Shown here: piece after piece, positions 47,701 through 51,088 of the stretch
Layout of the letters: each line of letters opens with the position of its first letter
Position numbering within the stretch: the first letter of the stretch is position 1
Assembly (NCBI GenBank): GCA_934047225.1
Contig: OW204005.1
Span: 22,638,396 to 22,702,395, forward strand
Source of the DNA: Ypsolopha sequella
Taxonomy: Eukaryota > Arthropoda > Insecta > Lepidoptera > Ypsolophidae
Direction of reading: 5' to 3'
DNA length: 64,000 nt
Translations under genes and position numbers: made by a program
Notes under the pieces: model-generated
What the model was told of the DNA's origin: nothing
Databases searched by the model: none
Seen by the model: the letters and a program-made list of their open reading frames with translations, nothing else

Positions 47701-50105
47701 TTTGTCCCGGGAAAATGCAAACTAAATCAGCGCAGGCGAAGCCGCGGGCAAAAACTAGTAAATAAATATATTTAAGGCGCTCTTATCCCAGAAGAGTGAC
47801 TCTGTCTTTTTCTTTACGTGTAAGGAGTAAAGAAAATAACCACACTTTTGTACTTTTTCGTTGTTTTTATCGGTTTTTAAATTGTTTAAAAATAAGGGAT
47901 ATGTTTATTAAAACCCACTTACGTGGTCGACCTAGAAAATTTAAAGAGCAATATTACCAGATATGTTTCGTTAATAAAAGAGTGGAATTATGAAAATGGC
48001 ATGATTTGAAAGGTCTTATTACATGCTGTGTTCGTGAATTATTTCTATCGAGCAAAGTTTATCTGATCGTGTAACACATGCGTGGAAGACTTAGATAAAG
48101 GTTCAAACTATATAGCGTATTTTCTTTTTGGAAGTTTTAGACGATATTTGAAAGTTCTGTTTGACTTTGAAATTACTGATTTTGGGATAAGAGCGCCTTA
48201 ATTTAATTTCTGTCAGTCAGTCAGTAATGCCTAGTTAACACGGATAAAGTAAGAAGTCGACTGCAAGGGTTTAAAAGAATTTCCGCAACCAGTGCTAATT
48301 GAATTATACAGTAACTGCGAGGCATTTGCCGTATGAGCTTAATTATAATTACTTTATGAATTCTTTAACCAGCACGTGGCGTGGTCAATTTAATCAATCG
48401 ATAGCTGTTTTATGAAACTATGTAACTTTTCATTAAGTTTGTTATTTTATATTGAAACAAGAAACTTAAGAGCGGTATCACTTAAATTTAAAATTCACTC
48501 AATAGTTATTCAACAAAACCTTATTTATTACCTATGATATGTGTATGTTGCTATCGCAAAGTTTTCATTGGTTTCTGTAAATTAGAATTTCACCATTTTG
48601 TAACCAATGGAAACTTTGCGATTGATTCTGGAGGTTTTAATTTTATTTTTTGTGCTGTCAAAATTAAAATTATTCCAAAGTAATTTAGCTTATGTTCCTA
48701 GCAATTAAGGACTATATTTTGCAATAAACAAAATTTAGTTTTGACAGTACTAAAACCAAAAATTAAAGCCTTCAGAATCGGCTTTATTTTGTTGTTAAGT
48801 AATTACGCTTGTTGTTTGAAAAGTTGTACCATTATTAATAGTTATTAACTACCTTGCTATATAAGATTGCTGTTGCAGTATTACACTTAATTCTCAATTA
48901 AACACTACTAAAATCTGTATTTTGTACACTTTTGTTCTGATTACTGAAAGCACCGTTATGTATTTTATATTTATTTCGTCCTCCTACGACAAGGTGAAAC
49001 ACAGGCTGCTAGGATGGAAGTTTTAGAAACATAATTTCTTCATTTTCGTTACGCAGGGGAAGATCGGAAGATCAATATTAAAAAAATTATATTGTTATTG
49101 TTCTACCCAAACTACTGTTTTTTTTTTTAATTCTTTTAGTATATCCATAACAGGGATAAAACCAGATATTTCTCTAGTGAAGTCGCTTTTAGAAAGTAGT
49201 CCGAACTTACCCCGCTATGGTCTTACCTACCTAATCTTTACAAAGGTATAGCTTGGCACCGCTTCATCTATCCATCAGCCTAGTTCGTCCACTGCTGGAC
49301 ATAAGCCTTTCCAGGACTTTGCCACTCCCGGCGGTCATCCTGGAAGAATTTCCCATACTCACACACGCTGGGCAGGCTGGTTGGTGAGCGCGGTGCCGGA
49401 ACCCTCGCACCAGTGACGCCACTGCCTGTCACCAGTCTGTTCCATATAAGGCCCGGCTATTAGGGATGAATATACCGCCATCAATCGGTCCCAGGTACGG
49501 TGGGCCTCCTGAATTGGAATAACTTCGGAGGAGAGTAAGAGGACAGCTCACAGGCAAAATACCAGGAGGCCCACCATACCTGGGATTAATTTTCATTAAT
49601 CTACACCAAGTAAGATGGTGGTACCTCCACAGTCGAGCCCGGCATTAGCTCTACCACCTGATCTCTACCTTGGCACCGCTTATGTAAGAGAAACTAGAAA
49701 AATACTAATTGACAGTAAATTTATTCCTAAGTAACAAAACTCAATTACATTTGAAAATCTTATATAGGAAATGAGGGAAAACACATTTGCTACAACCTCT
49801 TCAACTAACCGAAAAATAGTCCAGCCTTACCCCAACGTACCTTAATTTTTCAGAAAATCCAAAAGTCTCGAAAATTCATTAATTTATGCGAGTCGACGAC
49901 CGAGCGTTCTAATGTCGACTTTCTGACAATATAATTAGGTTAAAAATAAATGAATAGGATTGTAGTGTCCCATGGACCAGGCCAAATTTACTCTATGGAC
50001 CAGGCCTTAAGCAGGCTTTTTCAGGCTTATTTTAATAAATTTATTAGTTAGTAATAAATACTTACTGGTTGCGTAAACGACGTGAAAAGGTATCCTTTTC
50101 GGCAT
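4746..50105 (-). CDS. CEP104: CEP104 orthologue, 14 exons, C-terminal third off the left edge
   Basis: Centrosomal/ciliary-tip protein of the CEP104 family (FAP256 in Chlamydomonas), which binds tubulin through a TOG domain and acts at the tips of centrioles and cilia. Exons, 5' to 3': 50105-50066, 30828-30670, 28829-28694, 27207-27120, 25982-25793, 13408-13279, 11857-11776, 11486-11283, 10911-10683, 9479-9389, 9212-9062, 6932-6706, 5716-5579, 4877-4746. All introns are GT-AG and all phases fit; the joined 1,997 nt encode about 665 residues without a stop. Landmarks follow the human protein in order: [10 protein letters not shown] start, [65 protein letters not shown], then HEAT/TOG-like helices ending [12 protein letters not shown]. 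The linker at residues 275-420 is acidic/glutamine-rich and poorly conserved. The rest of TOG and the zinc-finger C-terminus are outside the window. Exon structure is inferred from homology and splice sites, not transcripts. Confidence 0.95.
4878..5578 (-). other. CEP104 intron 13
   Basis: 701 bp, AT-rich, with no repeat, gene or conserved frame that I can recognise. Confidence 0.6.
5579..5716 (-). CDS. CEP104: CEP104 exon 13 (TOG region)
   Basis: Acceptor ttgtacccag, donor GTTAG|GTACGA. Encodes [20 protein letters not shown] then [17 protein letters not shown], equivalent to human AHCVERTIPVLLTRTGDSSARLRV, a canonical TOG HEAT repeat. Confidence 0.93.
6184..6664. mobile_element. Inverted-repeat element (MITE/foldback) in CEP104 intron 12
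   Basis: Ends are imperfect inverted repeats of ~32 bp: CTTCACGGGTTATTCCCATG on the left and AAATAACCCGGCTTCAC on the right, both flanked inward by GGAGGC/GCCTCC and AAAATAT. Interior is AT-rich and noncoding. Confidence 0.6.
6706..6932 (-). CDS. CEP104: CEP104 exon 12 (TOG region)
   Basis: Acceptor catttgtgcag, donor GAAAG|GTAAGG. Encodes [19 protein letters not shown] and [20 protein letters not shown] followed by [12 protein letters not shown]-type helices matching human AEAYCKTWSYREDALLAL and the helix ending TQYIPK. Confidence 0.92.
7006..7434. mobile_element. MITE with ~45-bp inverted ends in CEP104 intron 11
   Basis: Left end CCATAGACTAAGGATTACTA and right end TAGTAATACTTAGTATATGG are inverted copies, extending inward through TACGTATAGAT and CCCATACATCA. 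Interior carries several AGATGGCG-type words. Confidence 0.65.
7435..8020. other. CEP104 intron 11, LINE-tail-like stretch
   Basis: No coding potential. Around 7840-7880 there is a TTGAATTTGAATTTGAATT simple repeat of the type found at LINE 3' ends, preceded by AATAAATAAA. 7550-7590 resembles the dispersed repeat also seen at 31500 and 35760. Confidence 0.4.
8021..8347. mobile_element. Two head-to-tail palindromic snapback elements
   Basis: Two ~162-bp units (8021-8183, 8184-8347), each nearly a perfect palindrome. Arms read CCCGTAGYATA..GTTTAATCGC, GCGATG/GCGACG, GTTGAATCACAAGTGC and GGAGCGTGAC, around a TTTAAACGC core. The two units are diverged from each other by a few bases. Confidence 0.8.
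8510..8702. mobile_element. MITE with TA duplication and internal GC-rich minisatellite
   Basis: 26-bp inverted ends (CAACCCGTACGAATYAACTG TGCACC, one mismatch) flanked by TA on both sides (8508-8509, 8703-8704), as for Tc1/mariner-type elements. Inside, 8531-8610 is exactly four 20-bp units of GCACCCCGCTGCCCCGCGCG with two base differences. Confidence 0.8.
9062..9212 (-). CDS. CEP104: CEP104 exon 11
   Basis: Acceptor gctttttttcag-type (atttttcag), donor TTG|GTAAGA. Encodes [13 protein letters not shown], a Gly/Ser/Pro stretch, then [18 protein letters not shown], equivalent to human LTEKALREASSAIDVLGETL at the first TOG/HEAT helix. Phase 0 out. Confidence 0.88.
9389..9479 (-). CDS. CEP104: CEP104 exon 10
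   Basis: Acceptor tttcctaacag, donor AGACA|GTAAGT. Encodes [20 protein letters not shown] then EERLLPALR; human has LPYDERPLPAIRKH at the same place, just before the TOG domain. Too short to show as a stand-alone reading frame. Confidence 0.85.
9480..10682 (-). other. CEP104 intron 9
   Basis: 1.2 kb of AT-rich sequence. I see no gene, repeat family or conserved motif in it. Confidence 0.5.
10683..10911 (-). CDS. CEP104: CEP104 exon 9 (Gln/Lys/Glu-rich linker)
   Basis: Acceptor aatattcacag, donor AATG|GTACGT. Begins [16 protein letters not shown], then three short degenerate repeats of the form (E)xQRKMxFE, then RKETDSPRR. Linker between the coiled coil and the TOG region; placed by phase and by its neighbours rather than by strong homology. 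Confidence 0.78.
11283..11486 (-). CDS. CEP104: CEP104 exon 8 (acidic linker)
   Basis: Acceptor attctcttccag, donor CCTAAA|GTGAGA. Encodes a Pro/Asp/Glu-rich linker ([28 protein letters not shown]) of low conservation. Read past this donor the frame hits a stop, which supports splicing here. Phase 0 on both sides. Confidence 0.8.
11557..11736. mobile_element. MITE copy 1 (ACCAGTAGCC family) in CEP104 intron 7
   Basis: 180 bp with ~48-bp inverted ends: ACCAGTAGCCTAAACATGAA and TTCATGCTAAGGCTACTGGT, continuing AACATCTCCGTATAGTT. It fills most of the 289-bp intron. A second copy is at 27828. Confidence 0.85.
11776..11857 (-). CDS. CEP104: CEP104 exon 7
   Basis: Acceptor ttctgattag, donor GGG|GTAAGT. 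Encodes [20 protein letters not shown] then LFEEDG, the end of the coiled-coil segment. Phase 2 in, phase 0 out. Confidence 0.85.
12066..12254 (+). repeat. Dispersed repeat, copy 1
   Basis: About 190 bp shared in direct orientation with 37820-38013: ATTTTGCCCTAGGGCTTTAT, TTGGCTAACCTGC, CCTTTCCTGTGTACCAT, CTGGATACAGTCCTTTTGAG. Noncoding; type unknown. Confidence 0.75.
12911..13110. mobile_element. MITE of the GCGGTATC family, copy 1
   Basis: Ends GCGGTATC and GATACCGC. Contains GGAAACTTTGCGATGGCAAC and GGTTTTGTTGAATAACTATT, shared with 48473-48618 and 61472-61780. Confidence 0.7.
13279..13408 (-). CDS. CEP104: CEP104 exon 6
   Basis: Acceptor ttttaacccag, donor GCGAG|GTAAAG. Encodes [18 protein letters not shown] and ARDDFELA: the paired D/E-x-F/Y-x-x-A-(R/K) helices of the CEP104 coiled-coil segment (human KERYDYAKKLK, RLGRYE, EDYDLAKEKK). 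Separated from exon 5 by a 12.4-kb transposon-filled intron. Confidence 0.93.
13496..13974 (+). repeat. Left end of a large inverted-end repeat (CCCAAGTAGCAC)
   Basis: Begins CCCAAGTAGCACACAAGCAG and has an inverted partner ending GTGCTACTTGGG at 25263. Noncoding. Contains several TAAGCG/GCGCTT-type words like the right end. Confidence 0.5.
13975..15172. repeat. GAC-based hexamer array with strand switch
   Basis: 1.2 kb built from GATGAC/GTTGAC hexamers up to ~14300, then the reverse complement (GTCATC/GTCAAC) to the end; the hinge is GATGACGTCATC near 14300-14311. From 14420 on, ~195-bp higher-order units repeat (the block AACGTCAGCGTCATCGTTAC recurs three times). All the long open frames here (SSSS, VIVI, TMTM) are products of the repeat. 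Confidence 0.95.
15516..15959 (-). repeat. Outer BEL 3' LTR
   Basis: Matches the 24001 LTR end to end; I saw one base difference (AAAACAGCC versus GAAACAGCC). Such high identity means the outer insertion is itself recent. Confidence 0.93.
15960..16745 (-). pseudogene. Outer BEL pol remnant (integrase end and C-terminal domain)
   Basis: Minus-strand frames carry the integrase tail ([20 protein letters not shown]), the conserved [20 protein letters not shown] / [14 protein letters not shown] segment, and the DUF5641-like end ([20 protein letters not shown]). They sit in different frames with internal deletions (e.g. between the DCGTNY motif and the NSRPL motif), so this is not functional. Cut at 16745 by the inner element. 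Confidence 0.9.
16746..16917 (+). repeat. Inner BEL 5' LTR
   Basis: 172 bp, TG...CA. Contains CACTAGATGGCGCTGTTCG and a possible poly-A signal (AATAAA, at about 16872). Appears identical to the 3' LTR. Confidence 0.95.
17288..22428 (+). pseudogene. BEL/Pao gag-pol polyprotein, one frameshift and one stop
   Basis: Start chosen at ATG 17288 (MEELNLLQ); the frame is open upstream to 17153. Order: gag (DUF1759-like: [20 protein letters not shown]), zinc knuckles ([36 protein letters not shown]), aspartic protease ([12 protein letters not shown]), RT ([19 protein letters not shown] with YVDD), the Pao/RNase H region, integrase zinc finger (HYKTLHGG ... CVSCCRH), DDE core (VDLAGPV ... [10 protein letters not shown] ... 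GGLWE), then the DUF5641 tail ([13 protein letters not shown]). The frame shifts near 20242-20263 (just after the RT) and has an in-frame TAA at 21985-21987 in the segment before NSRPLTPL. Both are old enough to stop function, although the LTRs still match. Confidence 0.95.
22541..22712 (+). repeat. Inner BEL 3' LTR
   Basis: 172 bp, same sequence as 16746-16917 by eye. The preceding CTTTGGCGGGCGATA is a plausible polypurine-tract region. Confidence 0.95.
22718..24000 (-). repeat. Outer BEL 5' noncoding region with simple and PBS-like repeats
   Basis: 22726-22950 is a degenerate GAGTGAAAATGAGCTGAGTG / TGTGTATGTGCTGATTGAAT tandem. 23620-24000 carries repeated degenerate copies of the motif next to the LTR (CGAAGNGACCAAAATNTTT-type, e.g. 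near 23690, 23835, 23915, 23940, 23990). 23070-23095 is a poly-A/poly-T snap. No coding frame. Confidence 0.75.
24001..24444 (-). repeat. Outer BEL 5' LTR
   Basis: 444 bp, TG...CA ends (minus strand TGTTCACGCC ... GCGGTTACA), nearly identical to the copy at 15516-15959. Very GC/CpG-rich block with CGCGCGAG words in the middle. Followed inward by TTTTGGTCACTTCGAGCCGG, the primer-site-like start typical of these elements. Confidence 0.93.
24783..25107 (+). repeat. 82-bp tandem repeat, four units
   Basis: Units read TCTATTAAGGTRGTACAAGA, CTTATTGTATATCTTTTA, CTCCTACAATCACTTTTCAC, GCACCTTTGTATATGTGCA. About 85-90% identity between units. Just left of the GTGCTACTTGGG end at 25263. Confidence 0.85.
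25490..25792. repeat. 65-bp tandem array repeating the exon-5 splice donor
   Basis: Four-plus units of ~65 bp that begin at the exon 5/intron 5 boundary and run into the intron. On the minus strand each unit starts with the 5' splice-site sequence: real GTAAGTGA at 25792, then one mutated copy (ATAAGTGA, 25728) and intact copies at 25663, 25598 and 25533, each preceded by CCG. The rest of the unit is an AT-rich tract plus CAAGGTGCCAAGA. The exon itself is not repeated. Confidence 0.9.
25793..25982 (-). CDS. CEP104: CEP104 exon 5
   Basis: Acceptor ttttcatccag, donor ACTG|GTAAGTGA. Encodes [11 protein letters not shown] at its start and [20 protein letters not shown] then DEKKKQAV at its end, the end of the jelly-roll and start of the coiled-coil/UVR-like segment. 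Its splice donor is the first of a tandem array of donor-like 65-bp units in the intron. Confidence 0.95.
26717..26791 (+). repeat. (ATC)n plus (AT)n microsatellite
   Basis: About 15 ATC triplets followed by TAATC and ~12 AT dinucleotides, in CEP104 intron 4. Confidence 0.95.
27120..27207 (-). CDS. CEP104: CEP104 exon 4
   Basis: Acceptor ctttag, donor CAG|GTTAGC. Encodes [17 protein letters not shown] and ends NEDQ; human has SVYVDAVGQFLKL and ends YNQ at the same boundary. 88 nt, phase 0 out. Confidence 0.9.
27417..27570 (+). pseudogene. LINE reverse-transcriptase fragment (motifs B and C)
   Basis: Reads [20 protein letters not shown] then [20 protein letters not shown], i.e. the GxPQGS and FADD motifs of a CR1/Jockey-group LINE. 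It then decays into an ATAAC simple repeat (27620-27640). Plus strand, antisense to CEP104, in intron 3. Confidence 0.85.
27828..27968. mobile_element. MITE copy 2 (ACCAGTAGCC family)
   Basis: Same ends and same core (GTTAGTTCCGCTACTGTCCG, TTCCCAGATTCCATAC) as the 11557 copy, with ~35 bp lost from the left arm. It splits a LINE fragment in CEP104 intron 3, so it inserted after that LINE. Confidence 0.85.
27972..28103 (+). pseudogene. LINE C-terminal fragment
   Basis: Reads [40 protein letters not shown], then stop: the usual 'WNxLP' end of CR1/Jockey ORF2. Directly follows the inserted MITE at 27828-27968; probably the tail of the same LINE as 27417. Confidence 0.8.
28444..28606 (+). mobile_element. 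Common lepidopteran MITE (GGTACGGAACCCT end), 3' part
   Basis: Contains GTGAAAATTTCAACT, the GACGGACAGACGGACAGCGG run, AATAGGGCCCCGTTTGGCAC and the end GCGTACGGAACCCTAAAAA. The same layout recurs at 46672 and 58370. Confidence 0.75.
28694..28829 (-). CDS. CEP104: CEP104 exon 3
   Basis: Acceptor cattgtttcag, donor AG|GTAAAA. The in-phase frame reads [12 protein letters not shown] and ends ARTREL, equivalent to human IEFYISESLP and CKARELKS. Another frame is also open for a stretch but does not join its neighbours. Phase 2 out. Confidence 0.9.
28924..30262 (+). repeat. 46-bp satellite, about 29 units, in CEP104 intron 2
   Basis: Unit AAAACCCATAGAATAGCTGC / GTGCAGCTTCTCCACAGCGC / TGATTT. The core AGCTGCATGCAGCT (in some units GCGTGCAGC) is a perfect palindrome. 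Unit length is not a multiple of three, so no frame stays open. Units in the left third vary more and more often carry GCATGC. Confidence 0.97.
30352..30486 (-). other. Open tandem duplicate of CEP104 exon 2 (candidate alternative exon)
   Basis: In intron 2, 135 nt aligning with exon 2 and in the same phase at both ends (2 nt in, 1 nt out). It has acceptor gtcctccag, donor C|GTTAGT and no stop. It reads [13 protein letters not shown] and [20 protein letters not shown], against exon-2 [10 protein letters not shown] and [20 protein letters not shown]. It is 8 codons shorter and has lost the GWRS motif. Either a mutually exclusive or skipped alternative exon, or a decaying copy that has not yet gained a stop. 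Confidence 0.5.
30503..30653 (-). pseudogene. Decayed tandem duplicate of CEP104 exon 2
   Basis: Lies between exon 2 and the open duplicate. Clear nucleotide similarity to exon 2 across its length, including the end of the exon and a GTTAGC donor, but the frame has in-frame stops and a shift. The copies are separated from one another by only 16 nt (exon end to next copy). A fourth, very partial copy may remain at about 30298-30336. Confidence 0.7.
30670..30828 (-). CDS. CEP104: CEP104 exon 2
   Basis: Acceptor tttgtctgcag, donor C|GTGAGT. Encodes [16 protein letters not shown] and HELLLRL followed by [11 protein letters not shown], matching the N-terminal jelly-roll domain of CEP104 (human GWRS, EIVLQ, KLQLLAHQ). 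Phase 1 in and phase 1 out. Two diverged tandem copies follow it in intron 2. Confidence 0.93.
31225..31475 (-). repeat. Inverted-repeat pair, left member
   Basis: Reverse-complement partner of 35262-35487: CTATTGTAAGTTTTGACAAA, GTCCAAATTGCAGTTGGC, GAGGAGTAGGCCTTCAAAGA. The pair lies 3.8 kb apart in CEP104 intron 1. The adjoining 31490-31560 and 35700-35790 pieces (GGCGATAGGG, GGCACAAATA) extend the similarity. Confidence 0.75.
32136..32291. mobile_element. MITE of the AGCCGATTCTGAAGG family, copy 1
   Basis: Inverted ends AGCCGATTCTGAAGGCTTTA and AAAACCTTCAGAATCGGCT, with TTTAGT/ACTAAA next inward. 156 bp, intron 1 of CEP104. Confidence 0.75.
33132..33200 (+). repeat. GC-rich inverted repeat, left arm
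   Basis: CTATAGCTTGTATTCTTCGT and GGAGGGTTGGGGCGGACGAG; the reverse complement is at 33805-33878. The ~600-bp loop contains no recognisable gene, and the overlapping open frames are GC-rich artefacts. Confidence 0.7.
33805..33878 (-). repeat. GC-rich inverted repeat, right arm
   Basis: CTCGTCCGCCCCAACCCTCC, CGGTGCGAGCACGAAGAATA, CAAGCTATA. Partner of 33132-33200, ~68 bp almost perfect. Confidence 0.7.
34436..34705 (+). pseudogene. LINE (RTE-like) 3'-end fragment, plus copy
   Basis: Contains CCTGGAAAGGCTTATGTCCA and GCAGTGGACGAACTAGGCTG, the usual end of RTE-type LINEs in Lepidoptera, and CAGGAGGCCCACCATGCCTG. Reverse-complement partner at 49260-49640. Confidence 0.6.
35262..35487 (+). repeat. 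Inverted-repeat pair, right member
   Basis: Reads GCCAACTGCAATTTGGAC, GTCTTTGAAGGCCTACTCCT, TTTTCTATTGTAAGTTTTGA. Partner of 31225-31475. Confidence 0.75.
35925..35995 (-). repeat. tRNA-derived SINE head
   Basis: On the minus strand: A-box-like GCGGTAGCTCAGGGGAGA and B-box GGTTCGATCCCCGGTC, with a degenerate anticodon arm (ATCTCAATTTTGAGAT). Lacks a proper acceptor stem, so a SINE promoter or tRNA pseudogene rather than a tRNA gene. Confidence 0.6.
36040..37027. other. CEP104 intron 1, unassigned
   Basis: No gene. 36268-36450 holds a weak inverted pair (TTCATACTGGAAACC / AAGTCTCCAGTAAAAATG) like the MITE at 45078. Confidence 0.4.
37191..37414 (+). repeat. 56-bp tandem repeat, four units
   Basis: Unit ACAATGGAGACCGCATCAAG / TAAGACACATTGGACTTTGT / ACCTATCTTATATTGT, almost identical between units. 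Flanked by a direct repeat (GATGTGACCAATT ... ACTACATCAAAATAAA) at 37028-37075 and 37544-37600. Confidence 0.95.
37641..37760 (+). pseudogene. LINE C-terminal fragment
   Basis: Reads [35 protein letters not shown], stop: the 'WNALP' ending of CR1/Jockey ORF2, here without the rest of the LINE. Confidence 0.75.
37820..38013 (+). repeat. Dispersed repeat, copy 2
   Basis: Second copy of the 12066 repeat, with the same start (GCATNAAAACCGAAC) and end (AATTTAAAGTTCACAA). Roughly 85-90% identical by eye. Confidence 0.75.
38276..38371 (+). pseudogene. LINE-type C2H2 zinc-finger tail
   Basis: Reads [22 protein letters not shown] then QLSSQT and stop. C-x2-C ... H-x3-H finger of the kind found at the end of some LINE ORFs (CxxCGRxFxARIGLxSHLRTH). 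No neighbouring RT. Confidence 0.65.
38616..39398 (+). repeat. 71-bp tandem array A, 11 units
   Basis: Unit TAAGTAAGACGCTGGTATCT / ATTGTACAGTGCTACACACT / AGCATAGATGCCAACGGCTA / TCCTTATTAGT. Units are nearly identical (TATATA for TATCTA in two of them; the last has an extra TTT). Inside each, TGGTATCTAT pairs with ATAGATGCCA. Confidence 0.97.
39400..40602. other. CEP104 intron 1 between array A and the giant repeat
   Basis: No gene recognised; the 86-codon frame at 39667 has no features. AT-rich with scattered ATTTCCC-type words. Confidence 0.4.
40603..42420. mobile_element. Giant inverted repeat (arms ~550 bp)
   Basis: Outer ends CTTGGGATAAATCGCCAAG and CTTGGCGATTTATCCCAAG. Arms run 40603-41135 and 41845-42420 with many matched blocks: AATTTATTT.TATAGAAATTT, AGGATTAATTTGTTGTCCCT, TTTTTTCTGGGTAAAAT, GAACAAATAATGTAAAAAAT, AAGGTTTTCCTTAAG. 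A second perfect palindrome sits at 40628-40672. The 0.7-kb centre is unique to it and to the 45722-46388 repeat. Confidence 0.85.
41452..41875 (+). repeat. Centre of the giant inverted repeat, shared with 45722
   Basis: GTGCAAGATGACAAGATATT, GAAATGGTTTCAGGT, CCATGAAACGGTAA, TTTGCTTTTTGGGCT, ATAGAGACGTAGTTAGATGT. The same blocks in the same order are in 45722-46388. Confidence 0.8.
43248..43466 (+). repeat. 71-bp tandem array B, 3 units
   Basis: Same unit and same orientation as array A, 3.85 kb further right. Shares its TATATA variant in the last unit. Confidence 0.97.
43615..44095 (+). pseudogene. LINE reverse-transcriptase C-terminal fragment (RTE-like)
   Basis: About 156 codons: [72 protein letters not shown]. 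This is the thumb and tail of an endonuclease-reverse-transcriptase LINE, without fingers or palm. Intact in frame to its stop (TAG at 44083) but headless. A LINE-like AT tail with AATAAA and (CATTT)n follows to 44510. Confidence 0.85.
44100..44510 (+). repeat. LINE 3' tail
   Basis: AT-rich stretch ending in TTTATAAATAAAATATATTT and a CATTT simple repeat. Contains CGCCGTCGATCGGTAGGGTC and CCCAAAAGGCTAG, words also seen around 59820, so probably a LINE family shared by both places. Confidence 0.6.
44869..44932. repeat. 64-bp snapback hairpin
   Basis: CCCAGTGGGTGTTAATAATC against AGACTATTAACACCCACTGGG with an internal AGACTATTAACAC repeat. Almost perfect inverted repeat with a very small loop. 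Confidence 0.85.
45078..45345. mobile_element. MITE with ~45-bp inverted ends
   Basis: GAATTCATACTGGAGACTCG + GTTAGTGATCAGGAACAA on the left, TTGTTTCTGATCACAAACCG + AGTCTCCAGTATGAATTC on the right. A relative is at 60548-60640 (CCGGAGACCCGGCCAGGTAC). Confidence 0.75.
45722..46388 (+). repeat. Copy of the giant-repeat centre, split by an insertion
   Basis: Two parts (45722-45985 and 46200-46388) match the 41452-41875 segment; the 46000-46195 stretch between them is extra. Confidence 0.75.
46672..46968 (+). mobile_element. Common lepidopteran MITE, complete copy
   Basis: From GGCCAAGTGCGAGTCGGACT and AGGGTTCTGTACC to GGTACGGAACCCTAA (inverted AGGGTTCNGTACC ends), with the GACAGACGGACAGACCGACG run in between. 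About 297 bp. Confidence 0.8.
47773..48201. mobile_element. MITE with perfect inverted ends and TTAA sites (piggyBac-like)
   Basis: TTAAGGCGCTCTTATCCCA at the left and TGGGATAAGAGCGCCTTAA at the right, 19 bp perfect including TTAA at each edge. 429 bp, noncoding. Confidence 0.8.
48473..48618. mobile_element. MITE of the GCGGTATC family, truncated copy
   Basis: Starts GAGCGGTATCACTTAAATTT, runs through the shared ATAGTTATTCAACAAAACC and AAACTTTGCGAT words, then stops abruptly where the AGCCGATTCTGAAGG-type MITE begins at 48620. Confidence 0.7.
48620..48785. mobile_element. MITE of the AGCCGATTCTGAAGG family, copy 2
   Basis: Left end diverged (GATTCTGGAGGTTTTAATTT), right end GCCTTCAGAATCGGCT intact. 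Directly abuts the truncated GCGGTATC MITE on its left. Confidence 0.7.
49260..49640 (-). pseudogene. LINE (RTE-like) 3'-end fragment, minus copy
   Basis: Opposite-strand copy of the 34436 fragment: CAGCCTAGTTCGTCCACTGC and GCCACTCCCGGCGGTCATCC, then GGCTGGTTGGTGAGCG in extra ~100 bp not present in the other copy. Confidence 0.6.
50066..50105 (-). CDS. CEP104: CEP104 exon 1 (start codon)
   Basis: Forty bases encode [13 protein letters not shown] plus one base of the next codon, followed by donor GTAAG. The reading matches the human N-terminus (M-P-x-K-I-x-F-x-V-V). It is 19.2 kb from exon 2 but joins it in phase 1, so this ATG is the likely start. It begins the N-terminal jelly-roll domain. 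Confidence 0.88.
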
Positions 50106-50396
50106 TTTGTTTGTTTTCACAATCTTTCACTTATAAACACTTTAATTGATGGTAATTCCATTCCGTGCCACTTAAAAGCACCCTTCAAACACTTTATAAA
50201 ACACTATTTTATTGTCCAGTTCTTAAGTTAAATGATAAATTCTTATTAAAGTCACACTGTTTTTTGATTATTTGAGGTTAAATAAATATCCCTCTTTAAT
50301 TATGCCTAATGTAATGCGACAGGGGTATAAAGTGTAAAAGGACGAAGTTCACATCGGAAAAGGGGAAAATCAATAGTTTCGCAGCAAAATACATGC

Positions 50397-50408
50397 GCCG
50401 CCATCTTG
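50397..50408 (-). promoter_or_regulatory. YY1/Pho-type site upstream of CEP104
   Basis: Minus strand CAAGATGGCGGC, a canonical YY1 core, ~300 bp upstream of the CEP104 start codon. Many AGATGGCG words occur in repeats nearby, so its use is uncertain. Confidence 0.35.
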
Positions 50409-51088
50409 AATTTCTAAAGCCACGTTTGCTTTTTAGCACCCGCCGTAGTTCTTCTATTCAACACTAGATGGCAAACATTAACAAATTATGAAAAAAAAAA
50501 TTGGGTTTATTTTTGCTTTACCCGCGTTGAACTAACGACTGCAAAAAAAATGGAATATGTTAAAGTGGGTGGCTAATTTCACGATTGAATATTTCGGCTG
50601 TCTAAAGACATTTTCATTTTTTTTTGACTGCTGGTATCGTTAGTTCATGGTTCGTAGACGTTAGTTCAGGCAAAATTTTAGTGAAGTTTTGTTTACTTGC
50701 ATCAATTGTGGTGTAAAGTTTCCGGTGCGTTTTTCCAAATCATTAAGTGTTTTGTCTATCCGTTTTTTTATTTGTTTCTTGTACTTTTATAGCTTATCAT
50801 ATTATTATCTATTTAATTTCCTTTCGAGCTACTGATATTAATTTATTACCATCTTACAAAATTTGACCGAATGTTTTCGCTCCTTGTATATTTGGATGAC
50901 ATGGTTGGTAAAACATGGTTTTATGAATTATTTCCGGCTAATTGGCTCGGATCCTAACGATAATTTTGCCTAACCTCTACGGACCGTGAACTAGCGATTG
51001 CAATGAAAAAAAAAAACACTTGAAAAAGTCAAAATGGGGGGGCAGCGTGAAGTTGGCCACCTCATTTCAAATAAAAAAAAGTATGAAG
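50409..51088. other. Region upstream of CEP104, degenerate repeats
   Basis: No gene. Contains degenerate copies of GAACTAACGACTGCAA, GGATCCTAACGAWAATTTTG and a GTGAAGTTGGCCAC word; related copies recur at 51090, 52712 and 55510, so this is likely an old repeat that the gag-only element inserted into. Confidence 0.45.
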
